A model generated the notes under the pieces. It did no database searches and was not told the origin of the DNA. It saw only the letters and a list, made by a program, of their open reading frames with translations. The translations under genes and the position numbers were made by a program. This document shows positions 34,333-40,817 of a DNA stretch of 64,000 bases, in pieces. The stretch lies in IMG/VR virus record IMGVR_UViG_3300043811_000074, positions 1 through 64,000 of that record; one strand, written 5' to 3'. Position 1 is the stretch's first letter. Each line of letters starts with the position of its first letter. This DNA is from a virus.

Positions 34333-34577
34333 CCTACTTTCGGCAATGCCTTTTATCCAAAATTGTTCAGCAAGGCAACGCGACGTATGAATTGCGACAA
34401 ACGGCGTGGTTGCCAGAGCAATTTGTTACGCTGGGAGGAGCCGTGCGTATCAGGTCCAGAGGTACAGAGTGGGATGATGACTGGCGCATTGCTTGGTGTG
34501 GTGAACGAATTGCGGAGAATTTGATTCACGAACACCGATTGGAAAGCGGTTCCCATGCGGCATGTACTGCTGATTAG
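34329..34577 (+). CDS. Hypothetical protein (82 aa)
   Basis: ATGA-coupled to the cytochrome gene. Mixed composition with a Trp/Arg-rich centre (RIRSRGTEWDDDWRIAWCGE). No family is recognised. Confidence 0.5.
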   Translation: MTYFRQCLLSKIVQQGNATYELRQTAWLPEQFVTLGGAVRIRSRGTEWDDDWRIAWCGERIAENLIHEHRLESGSHAACTAD

Positions 34578-34589
34578 GCAAGGGAAGCA

Positions 34590-34859
34590 ATGCAATTTAC
34601 CACAGCCCACACTCGCATGATTGTTCTGGACCACTCTGGCCACTGGTTGCCCTACCCGCTCCGCGGCGACACCGAGACGGGCATCGTGGTGCAACAGGTC
34701 CGCGACAGCGATGGCTGCCCGGTGTTCAGCCACGGTCAGCCCGTCACGGAAAAGGTGGTCTATGATGCGCCGTTGACCGTGCGGGCGAATGTCGGGGAAA
34801 GATCGGTGGCAGCGCTCAAGCAAGAGAATATGGCCAAACCAAAGAGCAAGTGGATATGA
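34590..34859 (+). CDS. Hypothetical protein (89 aa)
   Basis: AAGGGAAGCA precedes the ATG. A central segment resembles a small beta domain (GIVVQQVRDSDGCPVFSHGQ). It overlaps the next ORF as ATGA. Function unknown. Confidence 0.5.
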   Translation: MQFTTAHTRMIVLDHSGHWLPYPLRGDTETGIVVQQVRDSDGCPVFSHGQPVTEKVVYDAPLTVRANVGERSVAALKQENMAKPKSKWI

Positions 34860-34957
34860 TCGTGACGGGCGCGTTTCTGATCGTCGGCACGGCAGCCATT
34901 TTCCTTTGCGAAGGGCTGTACCGCTTTGTCGAGTGGATGATTCGGGGTGATGAATAA
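34856..34957 (+). CDS. Tiny membrane peptide (33 aa)
   Basis: ATGA overlap with the preceding gene. It is one hydrophobic helix (VTGAFLIVGTAAIFLCEGLY) followed by a charged end. It sits immediately before the second cytochrome gene, repeating the pattern seen before the first. Confidence 0.45.
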   Translation: MIVTGAFLIVGTAAIFLCEGLYRFVEWMIRGDE

Positions 34958-34973
34958 AGAAGGGAGACAAATC

Positions 34974-35654
34974 ATGCGAACGCTTTTTCTGATCCTGATT
35001 CCCGTGCTGGCGCTCTGTGCCATTCCGGGCAGCGCCGATGCGACCGGCTGCCACGTCAGCCCGTCCTACGTCAGCAGCTACAGCTACTACACGCCGAGCT
35101 ATAGCTACACCCCGACCTACGCCACGCTCGCCACAACTTTCGTCCCGGTGTTCGTGCCGAGCTACGGCGTGGGCTACTCCGGGGCGGCCAGCACGACCTC
35201 GACCACCAGCGGCAGCAGCGCCGATCTGTTGCAGTTGCAGCTGGAAATCGAAAGATTAAAGGGAAATTACAAGGACCTTCAGATACAATACCTACAGGAC
35301 AAGGCCAAGGGCGTCGCTGCTGTTGCACCACAGGCACCTTACCAGCCGCCGCCTCAGAAGGCGCAAGAGCCGTTGCCGAAGCCTGTAGGCGTCAATCCGG
35401 CCCTGCAAATCGCGTCGGCACGGTGCGCCGCCTGCCATGACGAGACGAATGCCAAGGCGAAGGGGAATAACTTCCTCTTGTTCAAAGGCGGCCGGATGGA
35501 CCACCTGACGCCGGCCGACAAGCTGCTGGTCCAGAAGGAGGTCTGGACCGGCCGGATGCCGAAAACGGGTGCGAAGCTCTCCGATCAGGAAATCTCCGTG
35601 CTGATTGAAGACCTGATCGGCGCAACGCCGCAAGTCACCCCGGAAAAGAAGTGA
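34974..35654 (+). CDS. Secreted c-type cytochrome with Tyr-rich N-terminus (226 aa)
   Basis: GGGAG upstream and a clear signal peptide (RTLFLILIPVLALCAIPGSADA). A Ser/Tyr-rich segment (residues 25-75) is followed by a coiled coil and a Pro/Gln linker. The C-terminal domain has the heme motif CAACH at 151-155 and a Met at ~195 (TGRMPKTG) in the right place for the distal ligand, with closing helices as in class I cytochromes c. It is probably periplasmic or surface exposed. Resembles planctomycete secreted proteins. Confidence 0.75.
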   Translation: MRTLFLILIPVLALCAIPGSADATGCHVSPSYVSSYSYYTPSYSYTPTYATLATTFVPVFVPSYGVGYSGAASTTSTTSGSSADLLQLQLEIERLKGNYKDLQIQYLQDKAKGVAAVAPQAPYQPPPQKAQEPLPKPVGVNPALQIASARCAACHDETNAKAKGNNFLLFKGGRMDHLTPADKLLVQKEVWTGRMPKTGAKLSDQEISVLIEDLIGATPQVTPEKK

Positions 35655-35661
35655 GACGAAT

Positions 35662-35886
35662 ATGGAACCGGCCTTTTGGCTCTTGATGGTGTTGTCCTGG
35701 GTAACGTTCGCTGTTGCCATGATTTCAACCCACTGCGCCTATCGGAACGGTGTCACGGACGGCTATGGTTACGCGAAGGAACCTGGCTGTCCTGGTTATC
35801 GTGCCGCTGGTGAGTACCTGAAGAAACGAATGGCCCATCGGTGGCCTGAACTAAAGTCTCAACCTCAAAAGGAGTCCCAACCATGA
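35662..35886 (+). CDS. Small membrane protein (74 aa)
   Basis: One N-terminal transmembrane helix (AFWLLMVLSWVTFAVAMIS) precedes a polar tail with Cys and Pro. ATGA overlap with the next secreted-protein gene. Function unknown. Confidence 0.5.
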   Translation: MEPAFWLLMVLSWVTFAVAMISTHCAYRNGVTDGYGYAKEPGCPGYRAAGEYLKKRMAHRWPELKSQPQKESQP

Positions 35887-36410
35887 AAACGATGCTCGCT
35901 CTGTTCGCCCTGATCGCCCTGACCGTCTCGGCTCAGGCGCAATGCGTCGGCCCGACGGCCAGCTTCAGCTACAGCAGCGCCGTGGTCTGCCCGCAGGTGA
36001 TCGTCCCCAGCGTGCAAATTGTGCAGCCGCAGGTGATTGTCCAACCGGCCTTTGTGCAGACCTACGCCGTGCCCGCCGTGACAGTTTGCCCGCAAGTGCA
36101 GGTCCAGGCGGCTTTCGTGCCCAGCGTGTCCTACGGTGCGAATTTCGCGGCTGTGGGCTATGGTGGGGCGCAATTCAATACCTTCGGCGCGCATGCGTCC
36201 TTTAACCGCTTCAACACATTCCACGGTGTCGGCATCAACCGCTTCGGCTTCCATGCGGGCGGCTTCGGGGCAAGTGCTGCCGTCGTCAACGGTGGGTTTG
36301 GGGCGTCGGCTTCGCTGGTGAGCGGTAATTCGGCGATTGCCGCAGCCGGAGCCAACAGCGTCAAAATCAGGAAGGGTCTTTTCGGTCGCACGATTGTCAA
36401 GGCCAAGTGA
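35883..36410 (+). CDS. Secreted Val/Gln/Phe-rich protein, planctomycete type (175 aa)
   Basis: A signal peptide (KTMLALFALIALTVSAQAQ) is followed by low-complexity strands built on PQVIVPSVQIVQPQVIVQP and later Phe/Asn/Gly-rich repeats. The C-terminus ends in a basic IRKGLFGRTIVKAK. Similar small secreted low-complexity proteins are common in planctomycetes. It ends just before a bidirectional terminator. Confidence 0.65.
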   Translation: MKTMLALFALIALTVSAQAQCVGPTASFSYSSAVVCPQVIVPSVQIVQPQVIVQPAFVQTYAVPAVTVCPQVQVQAAFVPSVSYGANFAAVGYGGAQFNTFGAHASFNRFNTFHGVGINRFGFHAGGFGASAAVVNGGFGASASLVSGNSAIAAAGANSVKIRKGLFGRTIVKAK

Positions 36411-36435
36411 TTTTCAGGTAAGCCTCCTGTAGCGC

Positions 36436-36471
36436 AAAACCGGCAAGGGACAACCAACCTTGCCGGTTTTT
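36436..36471. terminator. Bidirectional intrinsic terminator
   Basis: AAAACCGGCAAGG (36436-36448) pairs perfectly with CCTTGCCGGTTTT (36458-36470) around a 9-nt loop, with A and T runs on both sides. It lies between the convergent genes ending at 36410 (plus) and 36470 (minus) and can stop both. Confidence 0.9.
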
Positions 36472-37129
36472 ATTTCACAACCAGCAGGTCGATCAGCGCC
36501 TGCACTTCCGATTTCGACAGGCCGGGTTGCACTCGTGTCATCTTCTTCGCGAGCGAGGCGTCCAGATCATTTATGCTCGTTGGCCGCGAACTGCCCCATG
36601 TCACTTTCAGCGTCGTCTCCGTGACAGAGTAGATCGCCAGGACGGGGCAATTAGTCTTCTTACCTTCAAACAGCAAGTCCATGCGCTTTGGCGTCGTGTT
36701 CGGATTGATCTTGATAACGTACTCCATGTTCGCCAACGATGGTGGCCAGTCATCGCAGTTTTTCACCAGCTTGTTGCCGTCGATAGTCCAGCGCTCCGTC
36801 GTAACCGTCCGGTCGAGCGACTGCGTATCCGGCCAGGATTGCTCCCACGTCCCTTGCAGTAGTTCGGCATCGTGCTTTGACAATTTCTTATCAACGAACG
36901 CCTTAAAATCTGCTGTACCTTTCTTCCAAAGAGCAAATTCTTTCTCTAGTTCTTCGGGGCAGTCCTGAACAACGGGAACGGAAACAGCCGCCCAATGAAC
37001 ATTGGCGCAGTGCTGGTGCGGCGACGGTCCTAATAGCCAGCATAAGAGGACGACAGTTGCCATGCTGACGCCAATGCCGAACAGACTGCCGACAAGTTCC
37101 GGCGAGATGGACTTCTGTTGATTGCTCAT
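36470..37129 (-). CDS. Membrane-anchored TIGR03067-like planctomycete protein (219 aa)
   Basis: An N-terminal transmembrane helix (LFGIGVSMATVVLLCWLLG) precedes a domain whose blocks match the planctomycete TIGR03067 family: LLQGTWEQSWPDTQSLD, ERWTIDGNKLV, NTTPKRMDLLFEGKK, VLAIYSVTETTLKVTWG and RPTSINDLD. This lipocalin-like family has unknown function and is abundant in Gemmata relatives, so it marks the host lineage. The C-terminal 35 residues (VQPGLSKSEVQALIDLL) echo the helix that ends cytochrome c domains. Opposite strand to its phage neighbours. Confidence 0.75.
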   Translation of the reverse strand: MSNQQKSISPELVGSLFGIGVSMATVVLLCWLLGPSPHQHCANVHWAAVSVPVVQDCPEELEKEFALWKKGTADFKAFVDKKLSKHDAELLQGTWEQSWPDTQSLDRTVTTERWTIDGNKLVKNCDDWPPSLANMEYVIKINPNTTPKRMDLLFEGKKTNCPVLAIYSVTETTLKVTWGSSRPTSINDLDASLAKKMTRVQPGLSKSEVQALIDLLVVK

Positions 37130-37278
37130 GGCTTCCCTTTCTGTTTTGCCCAGCGCGCCTTGACGGCAGCGCGGGCCTGTTCGCTCCGTTGTTCAGCGGT
37201 CATGTTCTTGGCGCGGGCCTTGCCGCCACGCCTGCCAAGCTCAATCGCCGCCCTGGATTTTTTCTTACCGCTTCGCAT
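37126..37278 (-). CDS. Small basic conserved protein (50 aa)
   Basis: ATGA-coupled to the TIGR03067-like gene downstream. It has the pattern AIELGRRGGKARAKNMTAEQ then ARAAVKARWAKQ, seen in many small planctomycete/actinobacterial proteins of unknown function. A longer start at 37437 is possible but unsupported. Confidence 0.6.
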   Translation of the reverse strand: MRSGKKKSRAAIELGRRGGKARAKNMTAEQRSEQARAAVKARWAKQKGKP

Positions 37279-37435
37279 AAACCGATTGTAGGCGAACACG
37301 ATGCTTAGCGTCAAGTAGAAACCGCCAGTTTTTTTCATGCGCCCGTCTTCACCAATCTTTCTTGCCGTTTTCGCGGCGGCGGGATAGGATAAAGGGCAAC
37401 ACTGTCTGCATTTCTTTTCACAACGGGAGTCCAAC

Positions 37436-37777
37436 ATGGCAATCAGTTATCTTCCCCCAACCGACGCGCAGGCGCTCGAGGCGCTCACCGATGCGCAGAG
37501 CCAGCTGGCGGGCACGCCGGACAAGGGCGCGCTGGCCTGGGATGTTGTCACCCTGACCGCCTACGGCGTCTCCAAGGGCATCGACCTGAGTGGCCTCGTT
37601 ACCATGCCGCAGACGCGCATGGACAACCACGCGGCGCGTGCCAAGGCGCTCATCGACCCACTCCTGGCCGATCCCAAGGGCATCAACTGGCAAAACTTCG
37701 GCAACATTCTGAAAACTTTGCTTCCGATATTGCTCGGTCTTCTTTCCGGCCTGGGCGGTGGAACCACGGGCAGCTAG
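37436..37777 (+). CDS. Hypothetical protein with hydrophobic C-terminus (113 aa)
   Basis: GGGAG precedes the ATG. The helical N-terminal domain is followed by a hydrophobic Gly/Leu-rich end (ILKTLLPILLGLLSGLGGG) that could insert in a membrane. It is followed by an intrinsic terminator and may be a single-gene unit. No family is recognised. Confidence 0.55.
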   Translation: MAISYLPPTDAQALEALTDAQSQLAGTPDKGALAWDVVTLTAYGVSKGIDLSGLVTMPQTRMDNHAARAKALIDPLLADPKGINWQNFGNILKTLLPILLGLLSGLGGGTTGS

Positions 37778-37798
37778 TCGTCGCGCGTAGCCTCGACT

Positions 37799-37837
37799 AC
37801 TCCGGCCTTCACTATACCTCCGAAGGCCGGAGTTTTT
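37799..37837 (+). terminator. Intrinsic terminator
   Basis: ACTCCGGCCTTC and GAAGGCCGGAGT form a perfect 12-bp stem (loop 11 nt) followed by TTTTT. It isolates the 113-aa gene from the peptidase unit. Confidence 0.9.
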
Positions 37838-37850
37838 CGGAGTTCCCTTC

Positions 37851-38009
37851 ATGCTGACCCGACGCATTCTCGCCGCGGCATTCATTCCAGCAATCTTTGT
37901 CTGGTTTTTCCTCTGCTTCATTGCCGACTCCCCCAGCGCCGAAGCTGACTTGCACTGGCTTTTTCGCAAACTCGGCTGGGAGAATTTGCTCTTTCCCAAC
38001 ATCCCCTGA
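37851..38009 (+). CDS. Small membrane protein upstream of the S53 peptidase (52 aa)
   Basis: The N-terminal transmembrane helix (ILAAAFIPAIFVWFFLCFIA) is followed by a polar/aromatic tail. Only 12 nt separate it from the sedolisin gene, so they are probably co-expressed. A pinholin-like or release role is an inference from this pairing. Confidence 0.5.
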   Translation: MLTRRILAAAFIPAIFVWFFLCFIADSPSAEADLHWLFRKLGWENLLFPNIP

Positions 38010-38021
38010 CAGGAGACTCGC

Positions 38022-39305
38022 ATGGTCGCTTTCGCGCGTTCTTACATCAAGTACCGGGACAAGCCTGGCAGTTTCATCAAACGACCGCACGCCGCCAGTC
38101 AGTCCTACGCGCCAGGGCAAATCTGCCGCGATTACAATTGGCCCAACGGCATCGCAGTACAACCGCTCACCATTGCCATCATGGAACTCGGTGGCCACTT
38201 CTACCCTTCCGACCTCTCGCCGTGGGCAGCGCGGGCCAATCTGCCGGTTCCCGTGGTCAATACTTTCATGCTGCCCGGCGCGGACGATTCGCCTTCGGAC
38301 GCTGACGGCGAGGTCATGTTAGATGTCTTTTGCGCTGCGCAGGCGTACTCTTCCGTCACCGGCCTGCCCGCGAAAATTCTCATCGTCTATGGCCCCAACA
38401 CGGGGCAGGCGTTCGCGGACATTACCGAATACTGCAACACGCTGACCGGCATCGGCTCCGGTTCCGGTTCGTGGGGCACGGCGGAAACCAACTCGGCAGA
38501 TTCAGACCGCGCCAACTTGGACGCACAACTGCAAAGAGCGCTGTTTCCGTGGCATTACGCCAGTGGCGACAATGGTTCCAATGATGGGACGAACACGCCG
38601 ACAGCCGATTGGCCTTCGTGCAGTCCTTACCTTGCCAGCTGTGGCGGCACGTCCAAGGTTCCCGGCTCGGGCGCGGAAACGGTCTGGAACAATGGCAATG
38701 GCGAGGGGACGGGCGGCGGCTTTTCCAAGTTCTACGGGCGCCCGATCTGGCAACCGGCGAACACTCAGGGCACAGGCCGCATGGTTCCCGATTGGGCAGC
38801 GGTCGCCGATCCGAACACCGGCTATGACACGCTCATCAATGGCAGCTGGCAAGTGATCGGCGGCACATCCGCCGTCGCTCCACTCTTGGCCGGGTTCATG
38901 TGCGCCGTCAACGGGGCGCGGCTCAAGCTGGGTCTGCCGATGATCGCGCAACCCAATCAAATGATCTGGTCGATGTTGAGCAGCTATTACGACATCATTT
39001 CCGGCTCCAATGGCGCGTACAACGCCGAAGCTGGGCCTGACCCCTGTTCCGGGGCCGGGCGGCCCACGGCAACCACGTTCGCCATGATGACCGGAGCCAG
39101 TCAGGTTCCGCCTGTGCTGCCGCCTCCGGTCAACTCCCCGCCCGTAAATCCGCCGCCTGCAACGCCGGCCTTTGTCCTGACCGTGCCGACGCCGATCAGG
39201 GCCGGGCAGACGTTCAAGATCAAGGCAGGCAAAGCAATCGCAGCAGGCAAGTACGATTGCTTCCCGTCAAGCGGCGCGGCGGACGCAGAAGTATTCGCCG
39301 ACTGA
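38022..39305 (+). CDS. Sedolisin-type serine-carboxyl peptidase (S53)
   Basis: CAGGAGACTCGC precedes the ATG. The protein (427 aa) carries all sedolisin hallmarks: IAIMELGGHF (51-60), catalytic Glu97/Asp101 in DGEVMLDVF, the oxyanion Asp183 in YASGDNGSNDG, SPYLASCGGT (201-210), and the catalytic Ser283 in VIGGTSAVAPLLAG; the Ca-site-like end GPDPCSGAG follows. There is no N-terminal pro-domain and no signal peptide, unlike typical secreted sedolisins. A Pro-rich linker and ~50-residue C-terminal domain follow. S53 enzymes are acid endopeptidases. In a phage this could be a lysis or virion enzyme. Confidence 0.85.
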   Translation: MVAFARSYIKYRDKPGSFIKRPHAASQSYAPGQICRDYNWPNGIAVQPLTIAIMELGGHFYPSDLSPWAARANLPVPVVNTFMLPGADDSPSDADGEVMLDVFCAAQAYSSVTGLPAKILIVYGPNTGQAFADITEYCNTLTGIGSGSGSWGTAETNSADSDRANLDAQLQRALFPWHYASGDNGSNDGTNTPTADWPSCSPYLASCGGTSKVPGSGAETVWNNGNGEGTGGGFSKFYGRPIWQPANTQGTGRMVPDWAAVADPNTGYDTLINGSWQVIGGTSAVAPLLAGFMCAVNGARLKLGLPMIAQPNQMIWSMLSSYYDIISGSNGAYNAEAGPDPCSGAGRPTATTFAMMTGASQVPPVLPPPVNSPPVNPPPATPAFVLTVPTPIRAGQTFKIKAGKAIAAGKYDCFPSSGAADAEVFAD

Positions 39306-39327
39306 CCCTTCACGGAAAGGACGCCCC

Positions 39328-39495
39328 ATGATCTGTAACAAGTGCGGCTGGCGCATGGCTGGGCCGTTTGAACATGAGACCTGTCCCAAGTGCGGGGAAA
39401 TGCTGCTCCGGTTTCGAGAGCAAGAGGAACCGGAGCAAGTCAAGGATGATAAGCCTGCCGACGAACCGCAAGAGCCGGAGAAGTGCCGCCCATGA
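39328..39495 (+). CDS. Small zinc-ribbon protein (55 aa)
   Basis: GGAAAGGACGCCCC precedes the ATG. Two CxxC knuckles (ICNKCGW and TCPKCGE) form one zinc ribbon, followed by an acidic Glu/Pro/Asp tail. Such proteins often act as protein-interaction adaptors; function unknown. Confidence 0.65.
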   Translation: MICNKCGWRMAGPFEHETCPKCGEMLLRFREQEEPEQVKDDKPADEPQEPEKCRP

Positions 39496-39710
39496 CCACC
39501 GCGAATTTATCTTTAGCCGCGCCTCCCATGCCAATTAACCGCGTCTCGTCGGCGCTGTGTATGACGGCCCGCGAGCCGATGCACTCGCGTCAGCCGCGCC
39601 GTGGCCCGGAGACTGTTCCCCTCAACCAGATGGTGCAGGACTTGGACTTGCTTATCGCGGGGCAGGATGTTCATGGGAAGCGCCTTTCCGTGCTTGGCGG
39701 TCCCCGGTAG
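39492..39710 (+). CDS. Doubtful ORF (72 aa)
   Basis: ATGA overlap with the zinc-ribbon gene argues for translation. However, the same DNA encodes, on the minus strand, a fragment with clear transposase-type helix-turn-helix similarity, so this ORF may be a shadow. The last third (LNQMVQDLDLLIAGQDVHGK) looks helical. No family is recognised. Confidence 0.3.
   Translation: MTTANLSLAAPPMPINRVSSALCMTAREPMHSRQPRRGPETVPLNQMVQDLDLLIAGQDVHGKRLSVLGGPR
39513..39674 (-). pseudogene. IS1-type transposase N-terminal HTH fragment
   Basis: Read on minus, residues NILPRDKQVQVLHHLVEGNS then LRATARLTRVHR match the N-terminal helix-turn-helix shared by IS1-family transposases/InsA-like proteins. After VHR the similarity stops within the recognition helix and the frame ends 20 codons later. 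GGAAAGG lies upstream of the ATG at 39674. It is either an IS remnant or a small HTH protein; a strong minus-strand promoter lies 130 bp upstream. Confidence 0.5.
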
Positions 39711-39760
39711 AATGGAGTTGCTAGGCCGCATTCCGGTGGGAAACCGCTGGATTGTGGTTG

Positions 39761-39799
39761 CCCCGGTAAGTGCTGATAACACTCGCCGGGGTTTTCTTT
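39761..39799 (+). terminator. Intrinsic terminator closing the late region
   Basis: CCCCGG..AGTG pairs with CACT..CCGGGG around a 7-nt loop, followed by TTTTCTTT. It ends rightward transcription before the control region. Confidence 0.85.
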
Positions 39800-39801
39800 G
39801 C

Positions 39802-39852
39802 GACTATAGTATTATAGACATTATCAACCACAATGTCCATAGTTCTATAGAC
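39802..39852 (-). promoter_or_regulatory. Leftward promoter covered by two operator copies
   Basis: On the minus strand TGGACA (39834-39839) and TATAAT (39811-39816) are spaced by exactly 17 nt, close to sigma-70 consensus. Two 18-bp elements of the form GTCCATAG-TT-CTATAGAC overlap them: 39802-39819 (GACTATAGTATTATAGAC) over the -10 and 39835-39852 over the -35. A third copy lies at 40818-40835. A repressor bound here would shut the promoter. The likely repressor is the 71-aa HTH protein. Confidence 0.65.
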
Positions 39853-39875
39853 GATTTTGACGGAAAATGTCGGAT

Positions 39876-39967
39876 TACGGGGAGCGGGATTTGCACCCGC
39901 ACGGGCCTTTTGAGGGGGTTCCCACCGGTTCCCAAAACCGGCGCGTCTGCTGTTCCGCCATCCCCGC
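39876..39967 (-). tRNA. Class II (Leu-type) tRNA with UGG anticodon, possibly degenerate
   Basis: The minus strand folds as a cloverleaf. The acceptor is GCGGGGA/TCCCCGT (first pair G-U), discriminator A73. The D arm is TGGCGGAACAGCAGACGC of Leu type. The anticodon arm is CCGGT-TTTGGGA-ACCGG, giving anticodon TGG. The variable arm is long (about 24 nt), and the T arm is GCGGG-TGCAAAT-CCCGC. No CCA is encoded. A long variable arm with A73 is typical of tRNA-Leu, whereas UGG reads proline codons. The D loop has only one of the usual GG pair and the T loop has G where U55 is expected, so it may be weakly functional. Confidence 0.7.
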
Positions 39968-40038
39968 GCAAAGAAAAAGCCAGCCAGGGAACGCACCGCG
40001 AACGATGGTTCCCAGCTGGCCGGGTTGGTTGGTTTTTG

Positions 40039-40073
40039 CCGCTGTGCGCGCACGAACGCGCACAGCGGTTTTT
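40039..40073 (+). terminator. Strong intrinsic terminator
   Basis: CCGCTGTGCGCG and CGCGCACAGCGG form a perfect 12-bp stem with a 6-nt loop and TTTTT after it. It points rightward and separates the tRNA region from the following control sequences. Confidence 0.85.
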
Positions 40074-40087
40074 GTTGACAGTCAGAC

Positions 40088-40116
40088 TTGAAGAATGGTG
40101 GGGAACGTGCTAAAGT
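40088..40116 (+). promoter_or_regulatory. Weak candidate rightward promoter
   Basis: TTGAAG (40088-40093) and TAAAGT (40111-40116) are 17 nt apart just after a terminator. No plus-strand gene follows before 40844, so it could drive a short untranslated RNA through the hairpin at 40178. Pattern evidence only. Confidence 0.3.
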
Positions 40117-40177
40117 AGAGAACGAACCCTGATTGGTGCGCCGGTACATAGGCACACTCCTGTAGCAAGGGAACAAT

Positions 40178-40220
40178 GGGTTCAACCGGGCTGGTGTGTT
40201 GACGCATACCAGCCCAACCC
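40178..40220. terminator. Long hairpin downstream of the minus-strand regulator gene
   Basis: GGGTT plus CGGGCTGGTGTG pair with CATACCAGCCC plus AACCC around a 6-nt loop. There is no T-run on either strand. Its place 20 bp past the end of the minus gene suggests a transcript end or processing stem. Confidence 0.45.
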
Positions 40221-40239
40221 GTTTATGGTTTCATGCCTT

Positions 40240-40680
40240 TTACTTGTTCAATTCCTCAATGGCCCTATCAGACAGCCGGTAACGGCTCTTTGGCTTCCCT
40301 TCATCGTAAATCTGTTCGCGCACCAGCGAGTCCCGACCAAATTTGGCATCGGTCCTTTTCCGCACGCTGCGGATGACGGGCGGCAGGTTTGCTGCCGGTA
40401 TACCGATTTTCTTGGCCAATTCGTCCGTAGTCAGCCAGCCCGTCGGTGCGCGTGCCAGGGCTTCGAGAAGGTCTTCCTCGACCTTCTTCAGATTGTCGCT
40501 GCGGGTGTCGGAGATCGGCTCGGCGTTTGAGCCGTTTTCTGATGGACGGGACCGGCGCGGCTTTCTGATCGCCGATCCATTGACTTGATGACCCTGGATG
40601 AGCGCCTGAATACGGACGGCTTCCTCCGTGGTTTCCACTTCGTAGACAAATCCATCAGGTGTAGTCAGTTTTGCGGTCAT
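40240..40680 (-). CDS. Putative winged-helix regulator (146 aa)
   Basis: AGGAAAGG precedes the ATG. Residues 1-35 form a small domain (TTPDGFVYEVETTEEAVRIQ); residues ~70-140 resemble a winged helix (LTTDELAKKIGIPAANLPPVIR then a YRLSDRAIEEL end). It faces the 71-aa HTH gene divergently across a control region with several dyads, suggesting a regulatory pair. Family not identified. Confidence 0.55.
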   Translation of the reverse strand: MTAKLTTPDGFVYEVETTEEAVRIQALIQGHQVNGSAIRKPRRSRPSENGSNAEPISDTRSDNLKKVEEDLLEALARAPTGWLTTDELAKKIGIPAANLPPVIRSVRKRTDAKFGRDSLVREQIYDEGKPKSRYRLSDRAIEELNK

Positions 40681-40696
40681 GGTTCACCTTTCCTAA

Positions 40697-40723
40697 TTGT
40701 AATTGTCAACAGAATCATTACAA
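40697..40723 (-). promoter_or_regulatory. Promoter/operator of the minus-strand regulator
   Basis: TTGTAAT and ATTACAA form an inverted repeat with a 13-nt spacer. On minus, TTGTAA and TACAAT spaced by 16 nt give a promoter-like pair inside it, just upstream of the ribosome site of the 146-aa gene. Autoregulation is likely. Confidence 0.45.
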
Positions 40724-40817
40724 GCCTATTTTGTCTGTTTTTATTTTACCGTGCCATTACTGGCTTTGCAATGGTTTGGCATTGTTTACCAATTGAAAAA
40801 CATCCTCTTGCCACCGC

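Noticed and set aside
40075-40080. Perfect TTGACA just after the 40039 terminator taken as a -35 box
   Set aside because: No -10-like hexamer occurs at 15-19 nt. The TTGAAG/TAAAGT pair slightly downstream has correct spacing and was listed instead, with low confidence.
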